A program made the position numbers and the translations under genes. From contig JBAXED010000002.1 of NCBI GenBank assembly GCA_037140615.1, forward strand, positions 37,752 through 101,751: a DNA stretch of 64,000 bases. Direction: 5' to 3'. The notes under the pieces are model-generated. The model saw nothing but the letters and a program-made list of their open reading frames with translations, was not told the DNA's origin and made no database searches. Origin of the DNA: CAINVV01 sp037140615. Lineage in GTDB: Bacteria > Bacteroidota > Bacteroidia > Bacteroidales > Prolixibacteraceae. Shown here one piece after another: positions 26,111-34,077 of the stretch (positions are counted from its first letter, which is position 1; the number at the start of each line of letters is the position of its first letter).

Positions 26111-27583
26111 ATGTCATTTATTTCAGATAAAGTGGTACTCGAAGGATTGACCTTCGATGATGTGCTTTTAATACCCGACTATTCGGAGGTTTTACCCCGG
26201 GATGTAAATATCTCTTCCTTTTTTTCGCGCAACATTAAACTCAATACGCCGATCGTTTCGGCAGCCATGGATACTGTCACCGAGTCAAAGCTGGCCATTG
26301 CCATTGCCCGAGAGGGAGGTATCGGGGTCATCCACAAGAACATGACCATCGAACAGCAGGCCAAGCAGGTGAATATCGTCAAGAGGGCTGAAAACGGAAT
26401 GATCTTCGACCCGATCACCATCTCGAAAGACAAGCTGGTGGGCGATGTGCTCAAACTAATGGAGACCTACAAAATCGGAGGTATTCCGGTTATTGACGCC
26501 GAGCGCCATCTGGTTGGAATCGTCACCAACCGCGATCTACGCTTCGAGCGCAATTTCAACCGTCCCATTTCGGAGGTCATGACTTCACAAAATCTGATTA
26601 CCACTGACATTTCTACGGACCTGGAAAAAGCCGCCAAGATCCTTCAGAAATACAAGATCGAGAAGCTTCCGGTCGTTGACAAAAACAACAAGCTGATGGG
26701 GCTGGTCACCTACAAGGATATCACACAGGTCAAAGACAAGCCGAACTCCTGCAAGGATGACAAGGGCAGGTTGCGGGTTGCCGCAGCCGTCGGAGTCACA
26801 GCCGATACCATGGATAGGATCGACGAACTGGTCAAAGCCAATGTCGACGCCATCATCATCGATACCGCCCATGGCCATTCCAAGGGTGTACTGGAGATGT
26901 TGAAAAAGGTCAAAAACAAATATCCTGACAAAGATATCATCGTCGGTAACATCGCTACCGCTGAAGCTGCTTCGGAGCTGGTTTTCGCAGGTGCCGATGC
27001 CGTAAAAGTCGGGATAGGACCAGGTTCAATCTGCACCACACGCGTCGTGGCCGGTGTTGGAATTCCCCAACTTTCTGCTATTTATAATGTTGCAAAAGCC
27101 CTCAGAAACAGCGGAGTTCCCGTTATTGCGGATGGTGGATTACGCTACTCGGGTGATATCGTCAAGGCCCTTGCAGCAGGTGCCCAGAGTGTTATGGCAG
27201 GTTCGCTGTTTGCCGGCGTGGAAGAATCTCCTGGCGAAACCATCATCTTTCAGGGAAGAAAATACAAATCCTACCGGGGAATGGGCTCCATCGAAGCGAT
27301 GCAGCAAGGTTCGAAAGACCGCTATTTTCAGGATGTAGAGGACGACATCAAAAAACTGGTTCCTGAAGGAATCGTGGCACGCGTTGCCTACAAAGGCTCG
27401 CTCAATGAAGTACTTTACCAATTGATCGGAGGATTACGCGCCGGAATGGGCTACTGTGGTGCCGCTACCATTGAGAAACTGCATGAGACAAAATTCTGCA
27501 GGATTACCAACGCAGGCGTTGCGGAGAATCATCCACACGATGTAACCATCACCAGCGAATCGCCAAATTATAGCCGCGAATAG
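26111..27583 (+). CDS. guaB: IMP dehydrogenase
   Basis: 490 residues, full length for the family. N-terminal GLTFDDVLLIPDYSEVLP, a tandem CBS module between about residues 95 and 210, NAD/substrate loop IGPGSICTTR with catalytic Cys308, and the flap RGMGSIEAM..., KDRYFQ. It converts IMP to XMP, the committed step of GMP synthesis. Monocistronic by spacing (44 bases before the next start region) but the following PPIase-like genes run in the same direction. Assignment is certain. Confidence 0.98.
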   Translation: MSFISDKVVLEGLTFDDVLLIPDYSEVLPRDVNISSFFSRNIKLNTPIVSAAMDTVTESKLAIAIAREGGIGVIHKNMTIEQQAKQVNIVKRAENGMIFDPITISKDKLVGDVLKLMETYKIGGIPVIDAERHLVGIVTNRDLRFERNFNRPISEVMTSQNLITTDISTDLEKAAKILQKYKIEKLPVVDKNNKLMGLVTYKDITQVKDKPNSCKDDKGRLRVAAAVGVTADTMDRIDELVKANVDAIIIDTAHGHSKGVLEMLKKVKNKYPDKDIIVGNIATAEAASELVFAGADAVKVGIGPGSICTTRVVAGVGIPQLSAIYNVAKALRNSGVPVIADGGLRYSGDIVKALAAGAQSVMAGSLFAGVEESPGETIIFQGRKYKSYRGMGSIEAMQQGSKDRYFQDVEDDIKKLVPEGIVARVAYKGSLNEVLYQLIGGLRAGMGYCGAATIEKLHETKFCRITNAGVAENHPHDVTITSESPNYSRE

Positions 27584-27681
27584 ACAATTACGGCTTTACC
27601 TGTTAAATTTCTGTAAAAGGAGGGGGATTGCCACAACCAATGGGAACTATCTTCCGTCTAAATACCAGGAAACAAAATTCT

Positions 27682-28569
27682 ATGCCAGAAGATTTCAATT
27701 TTTATCATCGGGGATTTAAGGGATGGCCTCTCTTACTTTGCACATTTCTGGTCTTGTCCGGTTGTAGGTACTATGAGCGTTCTGTTGATGCAAAATTTGT
27801 TGCCAAAGTGGGTGATAAAACCTACCTCCTGAAAGATCTCCGGTCACAGCTTCCAACGGGTATGACCAAGCAGGACAGCCTTTCCAGGGTCAATGACATC
27901 CTTACACGCTGGGTGAAAAAAGAGCTGATGCTGAAGATGGCCGAAGATAATCTGGACGAAAGTCAGCGCGATCTTTCAAAAGAACTGGAAGAATACGGCA
28001 ATGCCCTCCTGATTCACCGTTACCAGCAACAACTCCTCAACCAAAAATTGGATACTGTGGTGACGGCACAGGATATTCGCCATTACTACGATATCCATCC
28101 GGAGAAATTTACGCTCGACTACAACATCGTTAAAGGAGTGTATGTCGAAATTCCAAAAACTATTGCCAAATCCGACCAGATCAAAAGATGGATGTCAGAG
28201 AATAGTCCGCGTTCAATGAGTGAGTTGGAGAGCTTTAGTTTCCAGTATGCCACAAAATATGACCACTTCAACAACGAATGGACTGATTTTGATAAAATTC
28301 TTGCACGCATTCCTGGTGCAAAAGAGGAATCCGAGCGATTACTAAGGAGATCCAACATCCTAGAGTTCAACGATTTGAATAACTCATACTTCCTTCTGGT
28401 CAACGAATATATTCTGGCCGGAGAAAAAGCCCCGTACGATTTCGTAAAGGATCGGATAGAAAGTTTAATTTTGAACAGTCGGAAAATGGAATTTCTTCAG
28501 GATCTTGAGAAGAATATATACGAAAGAGCGAAGAGAGAAAATAGTTTTACAATAAAGGAATACAAGTAA
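27682..28569 (+). CDS. PpiC/SurA-like periplasmic chaperone lipoprotein
   Basis: 295 residues from the ATG at 27682; the frame is open from 27628, but the lipoprotein signal is best from here (lipobox LVLSGC at about residues 29-34 after a hydrophobic LLLCTFLVL). A SurA_N-like helical part (VGDKTYLLKDLRSQLPTG...) follows, then an acidic and helical C-terminus (about 110-295) in which the catalytic parvulin residues are not recognisable, so it may be a chaperone without isomerase activity. It is 11 bases before the SurA-type gene, a common pairing in Bacteroidota outer-membrane assembly. Confidence 0.8.
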   Translation: MPEDFNFYHRGFKGWPLLLCTFLVLSGCRYYERSVDAKFVAKVGDKTYLLKDLRSQLPTGMTKQDSLSRVNDILTRWVKKELMLKMAEDNLDESQRDLSKELEEYGNALLIHRYQQQLLNQKLDTVVTAQDIRHYYDIHPEKFTLDYNIVKGVYVEIPKTIAKSDQIKRWMSENSPRSMSELESFSFQYATKYDHFNNEWTDFDKILARIPGAKEESERLLRRSNILEFNDLNNSYFLLVNEYILAGEKAPYDFVKDRIESLILNSRKMEFLQDLEKNIYERAKRENSFTIKEYK

Positions 28570-28580
28570 GAAAAATATTT

Positions 28581-29936
28581 ATGCTAAAACAGTTGACAAA
28601 AGGTTTGTTGTTGTCGGGAATAATCCTGGGATCATTCTTTGTTTCGAAGGGCCAGGACAAAGTAGTTGACCAGATTGTCGCCATTGTTGGCAGCAATCCA
28701 ATCCTGAAATCAGACATCGAAACCCAGGCCATTCAAAGGCAGGCAGAAGGCCAAACCTCAGAAGGTGACGTGAAATGTGAAATTTTAGAGTCTCTTCTCG
28801 AACAAAAGCTCTTGCTGGCTGAAGCGGAACTCGATACCAATATCGTGGTAACCGACAACCAGATCAACCAGAACATGGACCGTAGAATGAAATATTTCGT
28901 TGAAAATATTGGCTCGGAGAAAGAGGTTGAAAAATATTTCAACAAAACCATCAATCAGCTGAAGTCTGAAATGAGCGAGATGATCAAAGAGCAGCTCAAG
29001 ACCGAACAGATGCAAACGACGATCACCAAGAATGTTACTTCAACGCCCTCTGAAGTTCGCAATTACTTCAGGCAATTACCGAAAGATAAAATTCCGATCA
29101 TTGGTTCACAAGTTGAATATGCCCAGATCACGGTTTTGCCAATCATCACCGAGGAGGAGGACATGGAGGTAAAAAGCAGACTGAGGGAATACAAGCGCAG
29201 GGTTGAAAATGGAGAAAATTTTGCCACCTTGGCTGTCATGTATTCCGAGGATCCCGGATCTGCCCGCAATGGCGGTGAAATGGATTATGTTGGTCGGGCG
29301 ATGCTTGACCAGGCTTTCGCCACAGAAGCCTTTAACCTGAAAGTGGGTGCTGTTTCGAAGGTTGTCAGAAGTGAATTTGGTTACCACATCATCCAGCTTA
29401 TCGACAAAAGAGGCGAAAAGATCAAGTGCCGCCATATTTTGATCCGGCCAAAAATCGACCCCAAAGAGCTTGCAAAATCCAAAGACAGGATTGACAGCCT
29501 TTCCACTTATATCAACAAGAAATCAGTAACCTGGGAACAGGCTGCTTATCTTTATTCTTCTGACAAAAGCACCAGAAACAACGGAGGACTTGTTACCTCC
29601 CAAAAGACTGGCTCTACGAAATTTCAGATGGATGAATTGGACCCCGATGTTAGCAAACTCGTCACCGGATTAAAAATTGGTGAGTTCTCTGCTCCTTTTC
29701 TGAGCATGGATGACAAGCAACGACAAGTTTACAAGATCATCAAACTTCTCACCAGGACCAATTCGCATCCTGCCAATCTTCAGGAAGATTATCAGCATCT
29801 GAGTGAAGTATTTCTTGGGAAAAAGAAAGAAGACACCTACCGCGCCTGGTTGGCAAAACAACAGGCCAAGACCTATATTCATATCGATGACCTATACAGC
29901 AATTGCAATTTTAAGCTGAAATCCTGGAAAAAATAA
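28581..29936 (+). CDS. SurA-type peptidyl-prolyl cis/trans isomerase
   Basis: 451 residues, signal peptide (MLKQLTKGLLLSGIILGSFFVSKGQ). SurA N-terminal domain (VDQIVAIVGSNPILKSDIE), then two parvulin-type PPIase domains, the first clearly with FATLAVMYSEDPGSARNGGEMDYVGR and VVRSEFGYHIIQLID, the second starting at IKCRHILIRPK and less complete (SSDKSTRNNGGLV). Such proteins carry outer-membrane proteins across the periplasm. The pair with the preceding lipoprotein and the OstA-like gene behind it makes an envelope-biogenesis cluster. A 27-pair hairpin follows the stop. Confidence 0.93.
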   Translation: MLKQLTKGLLLSGIILGSFFVSKGQDKVVDQIVAIVGSNPILKSDIETQAIQRQAEGQTSEGDVKCEILESLLEQKLLLAEAELDTNIVVTDNQINQNMDRRMKYFVENIGSEKEVEKYFNKTINQLKSEMSEMIKEQLKTEQMQTTITKNVTSTPSEVRNYFRQLPKDKIPIIGSQVEYAQITVLPIITEEEDMEVKSRLREYKRRVENGENFATLAVMYSEDPGSARNGGEMDYVGRAMLDQAFATEAFNLKVGAVSKVVRSEFGYHIIQLIDKRGEKIKCRHILIRPKIDPKELAKSKDRIDSLSTYINKKSVTWEQAAYLYSSDKSTRNNGGLVTSQKTGSTKFQMDELDPDVSKLVTGLKIGEFSAPFLSMDDKQRQVYKIIKLLTRTNSHPANLQEDYQHLSEVFLGKKKEDTYRAWLAKQQAKTYIHIDDLYSNCNFKLKSWKK

Positions 29937-29945
29937 ATGAGCCTC

Positions 29946-30014
29946 AAGTTGAGAGTTGAGAGTGGAGAGTTGAGAGTTAAGTATTCTCAACTCTCCACTC
30001 TCAACTCTCAACTT
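29946..30014 (+). repeat. Inverted heptamer array GTTGAGA, hairpin of 29 pairs
   Basis: Four units of GTTGAGA (one as GTGGAGA) on the left, their exact reverse complement on the right; arms 29946-29974 and 29986-30014, loop of 11 bases, T-run at 30013-30017. It could be a terminator, but the arms are themselves tandem repeats. It lies between the surA-type gene and the OstA-like gene, whose ATG is at 30031. Confidence 0.85.
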
Positions 30015-30030
30015 TTTGTCTTAATACGTT

Positions 30031-32160
30031 ATGAGAATTCGAAAAATAGGAAATAGTCTGTTGGTCTCCATGTTGCTGATTGTGGCATTTCATGTCGTAT
30101 CAGGCTCTTTACCTCAACCCGAAAGCAAAAAGCGACGAATCGAACTTCTCTGGGCTGATGTAACGGCACATGACAGCAAGATTAATGCCAATGCAAACAG
30201 ATTTTTAGGCAATGTAAGGTTCAGTCAGAATAATGTTCTGCTTAATTGTGATAGCGCCTATTTTTATTCAGACAGCAACAAGGTTGACGCATTTGGCCGC
30301 GTGCACATCATCCAGGGTGATACCTTAAATCTCTGGGGAGACAGGATCAAATACGACGGAAACAGCAGAATTGCCAAGATCAAAGGGAATGTGAAATTGG
30401 TCAACAAATCGATTACCTTAACTACCGATGAATTGATTTTTGATCTCAAGGAGAACATCGGCAACTACATTACCTGGGGAAAAATCGTCGATACCTCCAA
30501 TGTACTGGTAAGCAAGATCGGCCGTTATTACTCCAACCAAGACCTTTTCTTTTTCAAAGATTCTGTGAAGGTGACCAACAAGGATTTTATCCTGACTGCC
30601 GACACGCTGAAATACAACAGCAAAATTGAACGGGTATTTATCGTCGGACCGACGCACATTGTTGGAACGACCAAAGAGGGAACACTGTACTCTGAAAAAG
30701 GGTGGTACGATACCCGCACAAATATCGCAGAGTTGTACAAAGCTTCAAAGCTAATCGGGAAAGAGCAGTCATTGCAGGGCGATACCATGTACTATTCGCG
30801 GAATGCTGGTACGGGAAGGGCGCTAAGCAAGGTCATTTTGTCGGATACCACCAACCATGTTGCCATTTCCGGACGCAAAGGCACGTACAACGAGAAAACG
30901 AAAATTGCTTTTGTGACAGACTCAGCCATCTTTATGCAGTTTTCCAAAAGCGATACCCTCTTTCTTCATGCTGATACTTTAAAGTCTGTCCCTGATATCA
31001 CCAAAAAAGAGGTGGCTAAAAAAATAAATATCGAGCAGCTTGTAGCCAAAAAATCGGCCAAAGCTCTCTCAGCGATTCAATCACTTCCAAAAGATAGCGG
31101 CAAAGTATTAAAGAACCTTCTTGTCAATGCCATTGACACCCTGCTCGACAACAAGGATACCTTGAAGATTTCAAATATTCTTGCAATCCTTCCGGAGAAG
31201 GTTAAGCAGATAATTCCTCCTGATGCACTTTCAGCGGTAGCAGATACGGGTAAACATTCAAAAGTGATTGCCAATCTTCCTGATAAGGTAAAGCAAATTA
31301 TTTCTCCGGACGCACTATCAGTGATAGCAGATACCAGTAAGCTATCAAAAGTGCTTGCCGGCCTTCCGGAGAAGGTTAAGCAGCTAATTGCTCCGGATTC
31401 AATAGTTTCGGTAGCAGATACTAGTAAAATTTTAGGGAAGATAGCAGGGTTGCTGAATGCAAAATTGTCAGGAAAGGACTCGCTTGCAACCGCTTCGGAT
31501 ACTTTGAAATCCAAAGATGACAAGGATAAGAAAATTTTTATGGCCTATCATCGGGTACGGTTTTACAAGAAAGATCTTGCAGGAGTTTGTGACTCACTCT
31601 GTTACCAGATGAAAGATTCGGTAATGCGACTTTACAGTGATCCGGTATTGTGGTCGGATGTGCACCAACTATCGGCGGATAAAATTGAGTATCGTCCTCA
31701 TAAGCCCGGTCCTGATATCGCAAGGCTTGACAACAACGGTTTCATCGTTTCGAAGGAAGACTCTGTTAAATTTAACCAGATTTCGGGCAAGGTTCTCATT
31801 GGATATATCATTAAAAATGAGTTAAAGACCATTGAAGTAAACGGGAATGCAATTGCCCTTTATTATTTGAAAAACAAGGAACGCTATTCGGGGATGACCA
31901 AAATGATGAGCAGCAAAATTAATGTCCATCTGTTAAAAGGTAAAATTGACAGCATATCATTCTTTCCAAAACCGGAAGGAAAACTCACACCAATGAAAGA
32001 CCTTATCGTTGAAGATGCTAAGTTGAAAGGATTTATCTGGAGGGAAAGTGAAAAGCCCAAGAGTCGCTATGATCTATACCCATTGAATGAAAAGCGCAAA
32101 AAAATTGCAGGCCCCGAGAAGAAACCTGCATCAAAAATTAAGCAGAACGCTATTCTTTAG
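30031..32160 (+). CDS. OstA-like LPS-transport protein with internal tandem repeat
   Basis: 709 residues. Signal peptide, then OstA/LptA-type beta-jelly-roll repeats (NANANRFLGNVRFSQNNV, GDTLNLWGDRIKYDG, KIKGNVKLVNKSITLTTDEL, DFILTADTLKYNS). The core is interrupted between FLHADTLKS (about residue 312-320) and KKIFMAYHRVRFYKKDL (about residue 500) by roughly 180 residues that contain three 29-residue repeats (387-415, 416-444, 445-473) beginning LP(E/D)KVKQ. The second half resumes the jelly roll (LYSDPVLWSDVHQLSADKI). LptA-like proteins bridge lipopolysaccharide through the periplasm. The insert is unusual and has no known role. Confidence 0.87.
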   Translation: MRIRKIGNSLLVSMLLIVAFHVVSGSLPQPESKKRRIELLWADVTAHDSKINANANRFLGNVRFSQNNVLLNCDSAYFYSDSNKVDAFGRVHIIQGDTLNLWGDRIKYDGNSRIAKIKGNVKLVNKSITLTTDELIFDLKENIGNYITWGKIVDTSNVLVSKIGRYYSNQDLFFFKDSVKVTNKDFILTADTLKYNSKIERVFIVGPTHIVGTTKEGTLYSEKGWYDTRTNIAELYKASKLIGKEQSLQGDTMYYSRNAGTGRALSKVILSDTTNHVAISGRKGTYNEKTKIAFVTDSAIFMQFSKSDTLFLHADTLKSVPDITKKEVAKKINIEQLVAKKSAKALSAIQSLPKDSGKVLKNLLVNAIDTLLDNKDTLKISNILAILPEKVKQIIPPDALSAVADTGKHSKVIANLPDKVKQIISPDALSVIADTSKLSKVLAGLPEKVKQLIAPDSIVSVADTSKILGKIAGLLNAKLSGKDSLATASDTLKSKDDKDKKIFMAYHRVRFYKKDLAGVCDSLCYQMKDSVMRLYSDPVLWSDVHQLSADKIEYRPHKPGPDIARLDNNGFIVSKEDSVKFNQISGKVLIGYIIKNELKTIEVNGNAIALYYLKNKERYSGMTKMMSSKINVHLLKGKIDSISFFPKPEGKLTPMKDLIVEDAKLKGFIWRESEKPKSRYDLYPLNEKRKKIAGPEKKPASKIKQNAIL
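31189..31449 (+). repeat. Three in-frame 87-base repeats in the OstA-like gene
   Basis: Copies at 31189-31275, 31276-31362 and 31363-31449, each 29 codons, in register, with DNA identity still easy to see at the starts (CTTCCGGAGAAGGTTAAGCA, CTTCCTGATAAGGTAAAGCA). Encoded pattern: LPEKVKQII.PDALS..ADTSK.SKVLAG. Confidence 0.9.
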
Positions 32161-32378
32161 TATTCATCCTCGTTGAAGAAGAAATCGTCTTTGCTTGGAT
32201 AGTCCGGCCAAATATCTTCTATAGATTCGTAAATTTCACCCTCATCTTCCATCTCCTGCAAATTTTCAATTACCTCAAGCGGAGCTCCTGATCTAATGGC
32301 AAAATCGATCAATTCATCTTTCGTTGCAGGCCAGGGTGCATCTTCTAATTTTGAAGCCAATTCAAGTGTCCAATACAT
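32157..32378 (-). CDS. DUF2795 domain small acidic protein
   Basis: 73 residues. The pattern MYWTLELASKLEDAPWPATKDELIDFAIRSG is typical of the short Bacteroidota DUF2795 proteins (helical, A-P-x-P-A-T-K-x-E-L). The C-terminal half is strongly acidic (EDEGEIYESIEDIWPDYPSKDDFFFNEDE). The gene is opposite to the OstA-like gene with a 4-base overlap of stop codons. Function unknown. Confidence 0.85.
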   Translation of the reverse strand: MYWTLELASKLEDAPWPATKDELIDFAIRSGAPLEVIENLQEMEDEGEIYESIEDIWPDYPSKDDFFFNEDEY

Positions 32379-32460
32379 ATTTTAATGATTTAGATTACTG
32401 TTCAACGGTTTTGCGATGTTACTATTTTTTTGCGAGAATAAAAATAAATAGTCATATTTT

Positions 32461-33006
32461 TTAAGGCAACCATTGAACTTCGTCAATATTCTCATCCACA
32501 GCTACTTTACGAGAAAGGACGAATAGGTAGTCGGAAAGTCGGTTTAGGTATTTGATCAGATCATTGGGAATGGGAACCTCTTTTGCCAACTGACAAACCC
32601 TCCGTTCGGCTCTTCGGCAGACGGTTCTGGCAAGGTGGCAATAGGAAACGGTATTGCTCCCGCCCGGTAATACAAAATGTTCCATTGGAGGCAAAAGATC
32701 CAGAATTCGGTCCATCTCATTTTCCAGTTGTGTGATATCCTCAGGTTTCAAAGGCAATCTTTCTGAGAGATCAGTTTTGGAAAGATCTGTGGCCAAACGT
32801 GCGCCAATGACAAACAGGTTATTTTGAACAGACAGCAAAAGTTTTCTGGCTGTTTGTTCAATTTTCTGCGAACAGATCAAGCCAATCCAGCTATTAAGTT
32901 CATCAACAGTCCCGTAAGCTTCGAGACGTAAGTCAAATTTTTCTACCCTGGTACCTCCAATTAATCCTGAAGTACCGTCATCTCCTGTTTTAGTATATAC
33001 TCTCAT
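32461..33006 (-). CDS. PduO-type cob(I)yrinic acid a,c-diamide adenosyltransferase
   Basis: 181 residues from the ATG at 33006 (MRVYTKTGDDGTSGLIGG); a TTG six bases upstream is the only alternative. The N-terminal block KTGDDGTSGL..G.RV.K and RTVCRRAERRVCQLA with FVLPGGS...CHLAR are the ATP- and corrinoid-binding signatures. It makes adenosylcobalamin from cob(I)alamin. No other cobalamin gene is near. Behind it (upstream side) lies the heptamer array at 33047. Confidence 0.95.
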   Translation of the reverse strand: MRVYTKTGDDGTSGLIGGTRVEKFDLRLEAYGTVDELNSWIGLICSQKIEQTARKLLLSVQNNLFVIGARLATDLSKTDLSERLPLKPEDITQLENEMDRILDLLPPMEHFVLPGGSNTVSYCHLARTVCRRAERRVCQLAKEVPIPNDLIKYLNRLSDYLFVLSRKVAVDENIDEVQWLP

Positions 33007-33046
33007 TTTCAATTTTCGCTGATGTAAATAATGGTAGCTGTGAGTA

Positions 33047-33144
33047 GTTGGCTGTTGGCTATTAGCTTTTGGCTGTTAGCTCTTGGCTGTTAGCTTTTGG
33101 CTGTTAGCTGTTGGCTGTTAGCTGTTGGCTGTTAGCTCTTAGTC
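33047..33144. repeat. Heptamer tandem array NTTRGCT, thirteen units in phase
   Basis: From GTTGGCT at 33047 to GTTAGCT ending 33137 every seventh position is conserved (TT.GCT), with alternating GTTGGCT/GTTAGCT/CTTGGCT/TTTGGCT; a degenerate fourteenth unit follows. It lies in the spacer upstream of the adenosyltransferase gene. Confidence 0.9.
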
Positions 33145-33184
33145 GCAAGATTTTAGCTTTTAACTCAAGTGACAAATCGCAGCG

Positions 33185-33224
33185 GTCTCCAAGTCCCCTA
33201 GTCTCCTAGTCCCCCAGTCATTCT
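33185..33224. repeat. Octamer tandem array GTCYCCTA
   Basis: Four in-phase units (GTCTCCAA, GTCCCCTA, GTCTCCTA, GTCCCCCA) and a degenerate fifth, ending 8 bases before the stop codon of the minus-strand ABC ATPase. Same word and orientation as the right half of the array at 20118-20189. Confidence 0.85.
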
Positions 33225-33231
33225 CTATACG

Positions 33232-33930
33232 TCAATAAATAGGATTAGGATTCACATAATCCTGCTCAACCACTCCATCTTTCAATTTAATGATCCTGTA
33301 GGCATGTCGGGCGATCTCTTCTTCGTGGGTAACCAGGATAATGGTATTTCCTTTGGTGTGGATATCAGCGAAAAGTTTCATGATCTCTTCCGAAGTTTTG
33401 GAGTCCAAATTTCCGGTAGGTTCATCAGCAAGTAGGATGGAAGGTGTGTTGACTAGCGCCCTTGCCACGGCCACACGCTGCCGCTGACCGCCTGAAAGTT
33501 CGTTGGGTTTATGTTCCATCCGGTCTTCGAGTCCAACATTAACCAGCTGACCGGTAGCAATTTCTTCTCGCTTAGCTTTCCCTACCCCGGCATAAACCAA
33601 AGGGAGCATCACGTTTTCGAGGGCTGAATATCTTGGTAACAGATTGAAAGTCTGAAATACAAATCCAATTTCTGTATTGCGGATTTCGGCCAGGCGGTCG
33701 TCGTCCAGCAGATTAACATCTTTGTCATTCAACGTGTAATTTCCTGAAGTTGGCGTATCAAGACAACCGATAATGTTCATCAAGGTTGATTTTCCTGATC
33801 CGGAAGCCCCCATGATGGCCACATATTCGCCTCTTTTTATATCCAGGGTAATTTTTCTTAGCGCCCTGACAACTTGGTTACCAACCTGATAATTTTTTAC
33901 AATTTCCTTTAATCTGATCACATTTTCCAT
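33232..33930 (-). CDS. ABC transporter ATP-binding protein, LolD/MacB type
   Basis: 232 residues from the ATG at 33930. Walker A GASGSGKST, Q-loop FVFQTFNLLPRYSALENVMLPL, signature LSGGQRQRVAVARAL, Walker B ILLADEPTGNLD, and H-loop VTHEEEIA: the pattern of the LolD/MacB/FtsE-like class. Such ATPases drive MacB-type permeases for lipoprotein release, peptide or macrolide export. No permease gene is next to it, so its partner must be elsewhere. A perfect -7 box stands upstream (33950-33957). Confidence 0.93.
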   Translation of the reverse strand: MENVIRLKEIVKNYQVGNQVVRALRKITLDIKRGEYVAIMGASGSGKSTLMNIIGCLDTPTSGNYTLNDKDVNLLDDDRLAEIRNTEIGFVFQTFNLLPRYSALENVMLPLVYAGVGKAKREEIATGQLVNVGLEDRMEHKPNELSGGQRQRVAVARALVNTPSILLADEPTGNLDSKTSEEIMKLFADIHTKGNTIILVTHEEEIARHAYRIIKLKDGVVEQDYVNPNPIY

Positions 33931-33949
33931 CAGAAACAATTTAGATTTA

Positions 33950-33957
33950 CAAATCTA
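33950..33957 (-). promoter_or_regulatory. -7 box of the ABC ATPase gene
   Basis: Minus strand TAGATTTG, perfect TAnnTTTG, 20 bases before the ATG; sits in the divergent spacer. Confidence 0.5.
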
Positions 33958-33971
33958 GCTGAAATTTTCAT

Positions 33972-34006
33972 AAACCTTGAAGGTTTTCAAAACCTTCAGG
34001 GTTTTT
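33972..34006. repeat. Palindromic hairpin AACCTTGAAGGTT
   Basis: 14-pair stem with one G-U (33972-33985 with 33991-34004), loop TTCAA, then T's. It looks like a terminator, yet the flanking genes are divergent, so it cannot end either; this favours a REP-like element, of a similar build to those at 1087 and 35172. Confidence 0.75.
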
Positions 34007-34077
34007 CGTACTATTGACCTAAAATACCACTATTTTTAATACCTGATTCAAGGAACAAATTGAATCCTAAATATTCC

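Noticed and set aside
31077..31523. 148-codon minus-strand frame in the OstA repeats
   Set aside because: A product of the tandem repeat read on the other strand; its own repeats just mirror those of the real gene.
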